A DNA stretch of 9,550 nucleotides, from NCBI GenBank assembly GCA_945483255.1, contig CALYRP010000028.1:1-9550 (forward strand). The letters run 5' to 3'. Both the position numbers and the translations under genes were made by a program. The notes under the pieces are model-generated. The model searched no databases and was not told the DNA's origin. It saw only the letters and a program-made list of their open reading frames with translations. Each line of letters begins with the position of its first letter. Within the stretch, counting starts at the first letter, position 1. Positions 1 to 6,700 of the stretch are shown piece after piece. This stretch comes from an uncultured Pseudomonadota bacterium. GTDB taxonomy: Bacteria; Pseudomonadota; Alphaproteobacteria; Rs-D84.

Positions 1-44
1 AATTTTTCACCACAAAAAAAGCAAAAAAACGATTCGTGTTTTAT

Positions 45-77
45 CGATTCGGGGACAAAACACCACCAACCGAATCG
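45..77. repeat. Short inverted repeat near the left edge
   Basis: CGATTCGG at 45-52 is the exact reverse complement of CCGAATCG at 70-77, leaving a 17-nt loop. A further copy of the left arm, CGATTCG, lies at 30-36, so the right arm could pair with either. Read on the minus strand, the 30-36 copy is followed at once by seven T residues (29-23), which would resemble a weak terminator or attenuator. No gene can be assigned to positions 1-97. The function is unknown; pairing is visible but its use is inference. Confidence 0.4.
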
Positions 78-97
78 GAAATTTTACATATTACAAA

Positions 98-122
98 TAA
101 AAAAACCGCCCAAAGGGCGGTT
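98..122 (-). terminator. Rho-independent terminator of the 127-1041 gene
   Basis: On the minus strand the sequence reads AACCGCCC-TTT-GGGCGG followed by a run of seven T. The 6-bp GC stem (106-111 with 115-120) has a 3-nt loop. It begins only a few bases after the stop codon of the outer-membrane protein gene. The plus-strand side has no T run, so it should act only in the minus direction. Confidence 0.85.
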
Positions 123-126
123 GATT

Positions 127-1041
127 TTAGAATCGATACATAAATCCAACCTTTATTAACGGATAATATGGATAATCATCTAATTCTTTTTGTGCATCTT
201 TTAAAGTATTTTCTTTTGCTTCTTCGTATTTTTCTTCGATAATACCTGTAATTTCTTGTGGAGTGCCAGATGTAATATCTTTCAACCCATCAAGCGGCAC
301 ATTCAAATCAAGTTTAGCGGTTTTATCTGTGAATACTACGCCCGCATCAAAGTAAAATTTAAATCCGCAGAATATTCCCAAATCAAACCCAGTGCCAAGA
401 TACGGTCCAGAATATTTCCAATTCAACATTGCCTTGCCGTGCATTGTGCCGCCTTCATACGAATATTTTCTGTCGCCTAATTCAAATTCAAAACCATCAA
501 TGCTTTTTGTTCCGTGTATAGCGGCATCGAAATCAAGTTTTCCGGTCATATAACCACCACTTACACGCCATCCGCCCAGAAACCAAGTATCACCAAACGG
601 ATAAAAATCAATCATTGCACCATAATGTTTTGCATCCAGCGCAAAATCGTTAACTTTTAATTCGTCACCTATTTCAAAACCATCACTGTCAACAAAATCG
701 TTTATTTCGTTGTTTAATTTACTTTTAATTGGTGAATATGTTGCAAAATCGAAACGGATACCGAATCGTTTAGCCCAGAAAGAATCAAAATTCTTATTAT
801 TATATCCAACAAATGCATTCAATCCAGATATTGGCGAAACACCCAACCCTAATTGCAAACCGTGTGGAAATTTTGTTTTTGGGTTTGACGCTTTTTCAAC
901 CGGTGCCGCCACGGGTTCTGTGAATTGTTGTTCGTATTGTTCAACAACATTTTCCGAAGAATCTGAAACTGGTTGTGTTTCTTCTGCGATAACAGGCATT
1001 GAAATCATCGCTAATACTGCACTAATGGAAATCTTTTTCAT
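127..1041 (-). CDS. Predicted outer-membrane beta-barrel protein, family not recognised
   Basis: A 304-residue protein with a clear Sec signal peptide: K2-K3, a hydrophobic stretch, and likely cleavage after A19 (PVIA|EE). Residues 20-57 are acidic, Pro/Val/Glu-rich and probably a flexible periplasmic linker. From about residue 60 there are alternating hydrophobic/polar strands rich in Gly, Phe and Tyr (GLQLGLGVSP, GIRFDFATY, LGTGFDLGIF), and the chain ends in MYRF. A C-terminal Phe with alternating aromatics is the usual Bam-recognised end of outer-membrane barrels. Residues about 265-288 form a charged Glu/Lys-rich segment, perhaps an external helix or loop. There is one lone cysteine (C225). 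The ATG at 1041 has an AAGAAAGGA ribosome-binding site 6 nt upstream, a consensus -10 before that, and its own terminator, so it is probably monocistronic. The barrel call is an inference from composition and termini; ligand and function are unknown. Confidence 0.8.
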   Translation of the reverse strand: MKKISISAVLAMISMPVIAEETQPVSDSSENVVEQYEQQFTEPVAAPVEKASNPKTKFPHGLQLGLGVSPISGLNAFVGYNNKNFDSFWAKRFGIRFDFATYSPIKSKLNNEINDFVDSDGFEIGDELKVNDFALDAKHYGAMIDFYPFGDTWFLGGWRVSGGYMTGKLDFDAAIHGTKSIDGFEFELGDRKYSYEGGTMHGKAMLNWKYSGPYLGTGFDLGIFCGFKFYFDAGVVFTDKTAKLDLNVPLDGLKDITSGTPQEITGIIEEKYEEAKENTLKDAQKELDDYPYYPLIKVGFMYRF

Positions 1042-1075
1042 ACGGAATCCTTTCTTAGTTTATGAACACATTCAT

Positions 1076-1104
1076 ATTATAAAAATTTGACATATATAAC
1101 ACAA
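1076..1104 (-). promoter_or_regulatory. Candidate sigma70-type promoter of the 127-1041 gene
   Basis: On the minus strand there is a perfect TATAAT -10 (1081-1076), 17 nt downstream of TTGTGT (1104-1099), which shares TTG with the -35 consensus. Transcription would start near 1069, giving a leader of about 28 nt that contains the AAGAAAGGA ribosome-binding site. It lies in the 112-bp spacer shared with the divergent gene. Confidence 0.6.
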
Positions 1105-1117
1105 TACAAATTTTTTA

Positions 1118-1146
1118 TTTAAAACATGGCTTTTTTATGATAAAAT
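1118..1146 (+). promoter_or_regulatory. Extended -10 promoter, probably giving a leaderless mRNA
   Basis: TTTAAA (1118-1123, 4/6 to the -35 consensus), a 17-nt spacer, then TAAAAT (1141-1146, 5/6 to TATAAT) preceded by TGA, an extended -10 of the TGn type. The start codon A (1154) is 8 nt past the -10, the usual transcription start distance, and there is no Shine-Dalgarno sequence before the ATG. The simplest reading is a leaderless transcript beginning at the ATG. A perfect TTGACA lies further upstream at 1087-1092 but has no good -10 at 16-18 nt. Confidence 0.55.
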
Positions 1147-1153
1147 TAGTGTT

Positions 1154-1972
1154 ATGAAACAAAAAATATCTTTTTTGGCAATTATTGTCTTTGCGTTGAA
1201 TGCAAATTGTGTTCGCGCATCTGAATGTGTTGATGACGATTGTGAATTAACACCAATTGAAATCGAAGAAAACATTGAATCGGTTGATGTATTAATTCCC
1301 ATGCAATATTCTGTGAATTGGTCCGAACCTGTTGAAAATATCGCGGTTGAACAAAATGTGTGCGAATATGATTATAATTGCCCATTTGACACAGATGAAG
1401 AATGTGCGGTTTGGTATAAAAAACCATTATATAAAACAACTGTTGTACCACGCGCACCACATATTAATCCGGTTCGCGTTGATGATATGTTGTATACAAT
1501 ATATTCCAATACAAATATATCTGGAAATGACGCAACAATGAAACCTTTGATACAAAGATATAATATGCTAATGAATGCGGCTGACGCGTGTTGTACATCT
1601 GGGATAATATATAAAATGCGCGAAAATGGCGCAGATGATAAAGCCATATATGAATTCTTGAAAGACGATGCAAATTATTATGCCGTTACAAAGCGTTGTA
1701 TGGTTATGGGCGACGAAGAAATATCCCATAAATATTCAAATGGTGTAACTGGTAAAATGATTGCAGATGTGCGCAACACATGTTTGTGCAAAAACAAACA
1801 ATGGTTTGATACATTATTGGAACCATTTAATGATATATACGAACGCGCACCATCATTCCAAGGTAACGCGTTTACATACAAATATACCGACGGCATGCAC
1901 CGCGATATAAGCGTGTCTGTGAACAAAGACGTTCAAACAACCATGGGATTATTATCCGTATGTCCAAAATAA
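1154..1972 (+). CDS. Secreted cysteine-rich protein of unknown function
   Basis: A 272-residue protein that I do not recognise. Residues 1-22 form a signal peptide (K2, K4, hydrophobic core, cleavage probably VRA|SE). The mature part has 11 cysteines: C25, C30, C70, C76, C84, a C146-C147 pair, C182, a C210-x-C212 pair and C270, suggesting an oxidised, disulfide-bonded periplasmic or surface protein. Residues about 30-70 are strongly acidic and low in complexity. Residues about 130-235 look like a compact helical domain containing the CC and CLC motifs. The ATG at 1154 is the only start that gives an intact signal peptide, yet it has no Shine-Dalgarno sequence, consistent with the leaderless promoter proposed just upstream. 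It is a single gene, divergent from the barrel gene and convergent with lpxD. The CxC pair could suggest metal binding or redox activity, but nothing else supports that. Confidence 0.8.
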   Translation: MKQKISFLAIIVFALNANCVRASECVDDDCELTPIEIEENIESVDVLIPMQYSVNWSEPVENIAVEQNVCEYDYNCPFDTDEECAVWYKKPLYKTTVVPRAPHINPVRVDDMLYTIYSNTNISGNDATMKPLIQRYNMLMNAADACCTSGIIYKMRENGADDKAIYEFLKDDANYYAVTKRCMVMGDEEISHKYSNGVTGKMIADVRNTCLCKNKQWFDTLLEPFNDIYERAPSFQGNAFTYKYTDGMHRDISVSVNKDVQTTMGLLSVCPK

Positions 1973-1984
1973 AAAGTATTTAAT

Positions 1985-2010
1985 AAAAAACGCCCGTTTG
2001 GGCGTTTTTT
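1985..2010. terminator. Bidirectional terminator between convergent genes
   Basis: AAAAAACGCCC (1985-1995), loop GTTT, GGGCGTTTTTT (2000-2010). The stem is symmetric, with A6 on one side and T6 on the other, so each strand ends in a T run. It serves the cysteine-rich gene ending at 1972 and lpxD ending at 2009; the lpxD stop codon TAA (2011-2009) lies partly inside the stem. Confidence 0.9.
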
Positions 2011-3061
2011 ATTTCTTATCTTTTTCAATCTGTTTTTTAACCCATGCATAATGACGGAAGAATTCAATACCAGGCCCCGCCGGCATACCCATCCATTTTT
2101 CACCATTTGGAATAGAACGGAAAACACCACTGTTTGCACCGATTTCTACATCATCACCAATATGAATACCATTTGCGATACCAACATGTCCACCCAATAA
2201 AACGCGGTCTCCAATCACCGCACCACCGGCAATACCAACCCCAGATGCCAAGAAACATTCATTCCCGATAACAACACCGTGCGCAATCTGGCAAAGGTTA
2301 TCAATTTTAGTCCCATCACCAACAATCGTGTCTGTCATTGCGCCTCGATCGATACAAGTACTGGAACCAACCGAAACACGATTTCCCAAAACCACACGCC
2401 CGGTATGTGGAATAAACACATTTTTTCCGTCTTGGCGCGTATACCCGAAACCGTCTTTGCCGATTACCGCATTTGCATTTATAACACAATCAGAACCAAT
2501 TGTTGCGTTTTCAATATGTGCCCCTGTTTGAACAATTGTGTTTGCACCAATTACAACATTACGACCGATAAATGCACCAGGATAAATTTTCACACCTTCT
2601 TCCAATACCGCGCCACGTTCCACAGTTGCATATTGACCAATATAATTTGTGCGTTTTTTACGGAAAAATACACCGCGTTCAACAACTGAAAAATAAGAAA
2701 CACCAAAACGTGGTTTTTCGCGATAAATTTCGCCCAAGATTTTCACAATATTTCCGCGCGGACTTTCTGTTATCAAAAGAGTTGCGCCCTTTGGTGCATC
2801 CTTGATTTGTTCGCGTTGTAATAAAATAACAGTTGCACGTGTTTTTTGCAAAACAGTAATTGGTAAAATCTTGAAAGCATTTGAATTTCGTTCCGTAGAA
2901 TAAAAAGCCAAATCCCCAGGTTTTGCATCCGCGATTGGCGCAACACCACGAACAATTTCATCAGGATTGCCCTGTAATTCCAAACCAAATTTTTTTGCCA
3001 ATTCCCCAGCGGTTGTTTTTGTTCCGCGTGGGCCAAATATTTTACGCAATAAATTATTCAT
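2009..3061 (-). CDS. lpxD: UDP-3-O-(3-hydroxyacyl)glucosamine N-acyltransferase
   Basis: LpxD adds a 3-hydroxyacyl chain from acyl-ACP to the 2-amino group of UDP-3-O-acylglucosamine, the third step of lipid A synthesis, in the cytoplasm. The 350-residue length suits the family. Residues about 20-115 match the N-terminal uridine-binding domain (EIVRGVAPIADAKPGDLAFY). From about 140 to 316 there is a left-handed beta-helix of hexapeptide repeats (IGxxxxIxxGA and similar), with the family motif VIGKDGFGY at 199-207. The catalytic base should be H261 in NLCQIAHGVVIG, matching H239 of E. coli LpxD. A helical C-terminus (about 329-350) follows GMPA, as expected. The ATG has an AAAGGA-type site about 8 nt upstream and a good promoter. 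In many proteobacteria lpxD lies in a bamA-fabZ-lpxA cluster; here it stands alone with its own promoter and terminator. Confidence 0.97.
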   Translation of the reverse strand: MNNLLRKIFGPRGTKTTAGELAKKFGLELQGNPDEIVRGVAPIADAKPGDLAFYSTERNSNAFKILPITVLQKTRATVILLQREQIKDAPKGATLLITESPRGNIVKILGEIYREKPRFGVSYFSVVERGVFFRKKRTNYIGQYATVERGAVLEEGVKIYPGAFIGRNVVIGANTIVQTGAHIENATIGSDCVINANAVIGKDGFGYTRQDGKNVFIPHTGRVVLGNRVSVGSSTCIDRGAMTDTIVGDGTKIDNLCQIAHGVVIGNECFLASGVGIAGGAVIGDRVLLGGHVGIANGIHIGDDVEIGANSGVFRSIPNGEKWMGMPAGPGIEFFRHYAWVKKQIEKDKK

Positions 3062-3086
3062 AATTTCATTCCTTTTATTTTACAAG

Positions 3087-3115
3087 ATTATAGATATAAA
3101 ACAAACGAAAGGCAA
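3087..3115 (-). promoter_or_regulatory. Promoter of lpxD
   Basis: On the minus strand, TTGCCT (3115-3110, 4/6 to consensus), a 17-nt spacer, then a perfect TATAAT (3092-3087). The predicted start near 3080 leaves a leader of about 19 nt including the AAGGA ribosome-binding site. It lies just outside the repeat island, so the repeats are upstream of the promoter. Confidence 0.7.
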
Positions 3116-3129
3116 TGGAAACTTTTAAG

Positions 3130-3225
3130 TTCTCACCCAGTATGGGGGAGTGCCGTCGAAGACCAGGAGGGGGTTACGGTTCTCCCCCAGCATGGGGGAG
3201 TACGGTCAAAGACCGGGAGGGGTTA
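3130..3225. repeat. Two tandem copies of a ~50-bp double-hairpin repeat
   Basis: Copies at 3130-3175 and 3180-3225 start 50 bp apart and differ at only a handful of positions. Each has a first hairpin, perfect in copy 2 (CTCCCCC 3182-3188, GGGGGAG 3194-3200, 5-nt loop; one mismatch in copy 1). A second, smaller hairpin follows (CGGTC-AAA-GACCG at 3203-3215 in copy 2, GTC-GAA-GAC in copy 1), and then a G-rich tail GGAGGGG. The G+C content is far above the surroundings. The form resembles REP/BIME-type dispersed palindromes. No protein is likely to be encoded; the direction of transcription, if any, is not evident. Confidence 0.8.
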
Positions 3226-3229
3226 TGAT

Positions 3230-3375
3230 AATTCTAGGAACCAACCAGCATCAAAAGTTCTTTGTCATGCTGAGCGTCAGCGTGAGTATCCACAAAAAAT
3301 ATAGATTGCCACGCAAACTTCGTTTGCTCGCAATGACAGAGAGTTTTTGACGGACGATGTTCCCAGATAACAAAT
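3230..3375. repeat. Palindromic MITE-like element, tandem unit 1
   Basis: First of three head-to-tail units. It starts AATTCTAGGAAC and ends with GTTCCCAGATAA near 3370, an imperfect terminal inverted repeat. Inner arms are also inverted: TCAAAAGTTCTTTGTCAT (from 3251) against the complement of ATGACAGAGAGTTTTTGA (ending 3350). Two small hairpins sit inside: GCTGA-GCG-TCAGC and GCAAAC-TTC-GTTTGC (3313-3327). The unit has no convincing gene; open frames across it simply read the repeat. Confidence 0.8.
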
Positions 3376-3522
3376 AATTCTTGGAAATAAAAGCAGTCAA
3401 AAGTTCTATGTCATGCTGAGCGTCAGCGTAAGCATCCACAAAGAATATAGATTGCCACGGTCGTTAGACTCCCTCGCAATGACATTAGTGTTTTTGATGG
3501 ACGATGTTCCCAGATAACGAAT
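3376..3522. repeat. Palindromic MITE-like element, tandem unit 2
   Basis: Starts 146 bp after unit 1 with AATTCTTGGAAAT (3376-3388) and otherwise follows it closely, including GTCATGCTGAGCGTCAGCG and the TTCCCAGATAAC end. Its right inner arm differs: the GCAAAC-TTC-GTTTGC hairpin of units 1 and 3 is replaced by an unrelated stretch, GGTCGTTAGACTCCC, just after GCCAC. This is a sequence swap limited to one hairpin, unlike scattered point divergence. Confidence 0.8.
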
Positions 3523-3666
3523 AATTCTTGGAAATAAAAGCAATTAAAAGTTCTTTGTCATGCTGAGCGTCAGCGTGAGCATCCACAAAGAATATAGATT
3601 GCCACGCAAACTTCGTTTGTTCGCAATGACAGAGAGTTTTTTGACGGACTGTAATTTCCAAGAATT
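3523..3666. mobile_element. Palindromic MITE-like element, unit 3, with perfect 13-bp terminal inverted repeats
   Basis: A 144-bp unit starting 147 bp after unit 2. Its left end AATTCTTGGAAAT (3523-3535) is the exact reverse complement of its right end ATTTCCAAGAATT (3654-3666), so this copy keeps perfect termini where units 1 and 2 have a degenerate right end. The inner arms and the GCAAAC-TTC-GTTTGT hairpin match unit 1. It is non-coding and has no transposase, so any movement would be non-autonomous. No clear target duplication is visible, perhaps because the units are in tandem. Assigning it to the mobile class is inference. Confidence 0.6.
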
Positions 3667-3674
3667 TGAATTAT

Positions 3675-3702
3675 AAAAAACCGCCCGGATGGGCGGTTTT
3701 TT
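3675..3702 (-). terminator. Rho-independent terminator of the 3712-6858 gene
   Basis: AAAAAACCGCCC (3675-3686), loop GGAT, GGGCGGTTTTTT (3691-3702): a 6-bp GC stem extended by A/T pairs. It lies 9 nt past the stop codon of the large cysteine-rich gene. The symmetric A and T runs mean it could also stop plus-strand transcription coming out of the repeat island. Confidence 0.9.
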
Positions 3703-3711
3703 ATTAATCGA

Positions 3712-6700
3712 TTATTCAATTGTGAAAGATACCACGTCACCATATGAACCCAATTCATCGGCACCCAAATAACATTGGATATGTTCACCGATTTCTTCCA
3801 TCCATTCGGCAACGGCTTTGTTTTTGATTTCTTCTTTCTTTGCCTGGATTACAGATGCCGTAATACCCGCACCCAATGCACCACCAACCGCTGTTGTTAC
3901 AATTGGAATCGCAATACGTGCAGCCTTGTTATTATCGTTAGATGCCTTCGATGCAACATCTGACGCAGCATTGCAAGAATTTTTGATTATATTAGCAGCG
4001 GATATAACATCTGCATTAGTAGCACCACCAGCAGGACAATAAGTGGCCTTTTTTGTGTCTTCAGCACTATAAATACTATCACACAAAGCTTTAGCATTAC
4101 TCAAAGCAGTCGTTGCAGCAGTCGTTGCATTAGCCGCGCCCTCACCAGTGGCTTGCTTAATAGCTTCATCTGCATAAGATGCACACAAACGTTTATCTTG
4201 TTTTTGTGTAACCTTATTTGAATTCTTTTGATCAGCCTTGTTCAACAAACCACCAATCAAACCAGATTCTGTTAATCCGATACCGATACCACCAGCGGCC
4301 AATGCAGGTGCAACGGTTCCCCATGCATATGCAATTTTTTCTTTGGTGGACGTGCCGGAACATTCACCGGTTGTTGTATCCCATACGCCATAGCCTTCTT
4401 CGCATAATTTACGTTGACCGACTTTTTCACTTATTTTTGCCATGGTTTTATCATCAATCCATGAACCACAAGTAAATGCATCACCAACGGCAAAATATGC
4501 GGTTGCGCCTTCTTTGTTCAAGACACTTTGTATGTCTTTATCATCAGATGTAACAGTTATACGCGCACGACAGAACGAACCATACAAATCATTTGATGCA
4601 ACGAATTGTTTTGGTGTTAAACCTTTCATGTTATATGTCTTTGGAATCTTGTTAGATTTCAATTTTACCCACATAAATGTTGAACCATTTTCCGCGGCGC
4701 CCATGATACCGCCATTGTTTTGTGCCAAACAAACATTTTGTTCGTTTGTTAACTTGGCATTGTATTTTGCCTGGGCCTCTTTTTCAACATCAGCCAACAA
4801 TTCTTGGAATAATGATGTTCCTGCATTATCTAATTTATAATCAGCCAAGTTCTGATATACCGGCGTATCATATATACATCCGTTTTCATCACTTATACCG
4901 ATACACAAACCTTCGTCAGTCGGTTCTTCTTGGATACCCGCAGGACAATCATCAGATGTCTTTGAAACGGTACAACCAACAACAACCTTATCCGGATCAA
5001 CAACGGCAGACGCACTTACAGAATTCGCATCTTTCCATGCAGATCTTACAGATGTATTAGAACCCCAAGATTGTGTATCATCTGTTAACTTAGATAATGC
5101 AATCTTTAAATGTTCATTACATACGGATGAATCTTTAACAGTATTCATACACAAACCAATAACAATATTGTAATCTAATACGCCACCCATCTTATTCATG
5201 CTGTTATTGAATTTTGTTTGGTCTGTGTTATATGTACCCGCCATAACATCGGTACGGTTACGATAGCAATTTGTATAATCTTTGCCACACATTGATTTTA
5301 CACATGACAACGCAACCGTTTGACATTGTTTACGCATATTTTCAATTGCCGCATCATTATATGATGTTGCCAATGTTGCATTCAATGTTGCGATAACACC
5401 AATTGGGTCTGGGGTTGTTGCGCTAACTTTTTGTGGATACAATGTTGTGAATACACTGTTTGTATCATCCATATATCCCGCATACAAAGAACCTTGACTT
5501 AATACAGCGGCATATTGACAATTTGCATCAACATCAACGATTGCACGACATGCAGATTTAACTTCGTTATAAGATTTTTCTGTTTTTGAAATATCTACAC
5601 CGCCGTTTTCATCGCGTGATTGCGAATAACAAACAGAACCAATACCGCCACCGCAAGAACGCATCGCACAAGATGATATTGTATCAATACATTTATCTTG
5701 GACTTTGGCATCAAAATTATCTGCGATTTGTGTGATTTTATCGTTCAATGCCGCAAAACGACCAAATTGACCGTTGTACATATCTTCGAATACTTCGCTG
5801 ACATTGTCAGGATTTGTTAACACAGATTCTTTTGTAACCGGTTTGCCCATAACCGTCATATAACAATATTTATTTGAACCGATTGTTTGTTGACATTCTT
5901 GACGGATATAGTTGCTGATTTCGCGTTTCTCTGTGATATTTGTGATTTCCATCAAATCTTGGGTTGTAACAGCCTTGCCCCCGTTGGTTGCATCAGCAAT
6001 TCTGATTAAGATTTCTGGACGACCTTCGATACATTTGTTTGGATTTTTTGTACACGCATTCAAAATACATTGGTCTGTTACTTTGTTACATGTGGCAACC
6101 GCGTTATTTACCGCCAATGCCGCACCTTCGGTGATTAATTCAGCCAATCTTGAACCCGCCGCCGGTTTCAAACCATTTGCGGCCTCTACAGAACCAAACA
6201 ATTCGGTTTTACCATCACTTTGGCAACGTGCCAATGTAGATGCACATTCCAAAGCCTGTTTTTTGAATTCTTTGTTGTCTGTACATAATTCAAAATCATA
6301 ACCACAAACATTGTCTTTTCTTAAGCAGGATGTGTAATTTTTAACACATTTATCCGCGCTTAATTGGTTATCGATTTGCGCAGCCGTAACCATTTGCCCC
6401 AGCGCACTGCCCGCCAATGGATATGTATACGCAGTAACTTCGCCATTTGAATTTGTTGTGGCCGCTGTTGCAATCGCATTCAAATCAGCCGTTCCAAAAA
6501 GGGATGTACGACCAGCCGCACTGCATTGTGCCAAAACACTTAAACAATTTGGCATTTTCGCATGCAACAATATGGAATTTGTACAATCTTCGAAATTTGA
6601 ACCACATGCATCATTACCCTTGATACAATCTGTATAATTGCTTATACAATCAGGATCAGCCAAATATGATGTTGTCGTTCCATTAACAACAGTGTTCAGT

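Noticed and set aside
1087..1092. TTGACA as the -35 of the plus-strand cysteine-rich gene
   Set aside because: At 16-18 nt downstream there is only a T run with no TATAAT-like hexamer. The TTTAAA/TGATAAAAT pair fits better.
1199..1210. Lipoprotein signal (C19) in the protein starting at 1154
   Set aside because: The residues before C19 (NAN) do not fit a lipobox, while VRA|SE a few residues later fits ordinary signal peptidase I cleavage.
2279..2805. Plus-strand open frames opposite lpxD (2279-2689, 2328-2531, 2572-2805)
   Set aside because: They are antisense shadows of a clearly conserved enzyme, with no signals or recognisable protein features.
3230..3666. Possible CRISPR array
   Set aside because: The ~146-bp units are contiguous and similar along most of their length. 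There are no short repeats with unique spacers and no cas genes.
3150..3812. Open frames of 62-80 codons across the repeat island (3150-3350 plus, 3251-3439 minus, 3570-3812 minus)
   Set aside because: They read through the palindromic repeats, and the last also runs across the terminator into the next gene antisense. They have no credible ribosome-binding sites, and composition follows the repeat rather than coding constraint.
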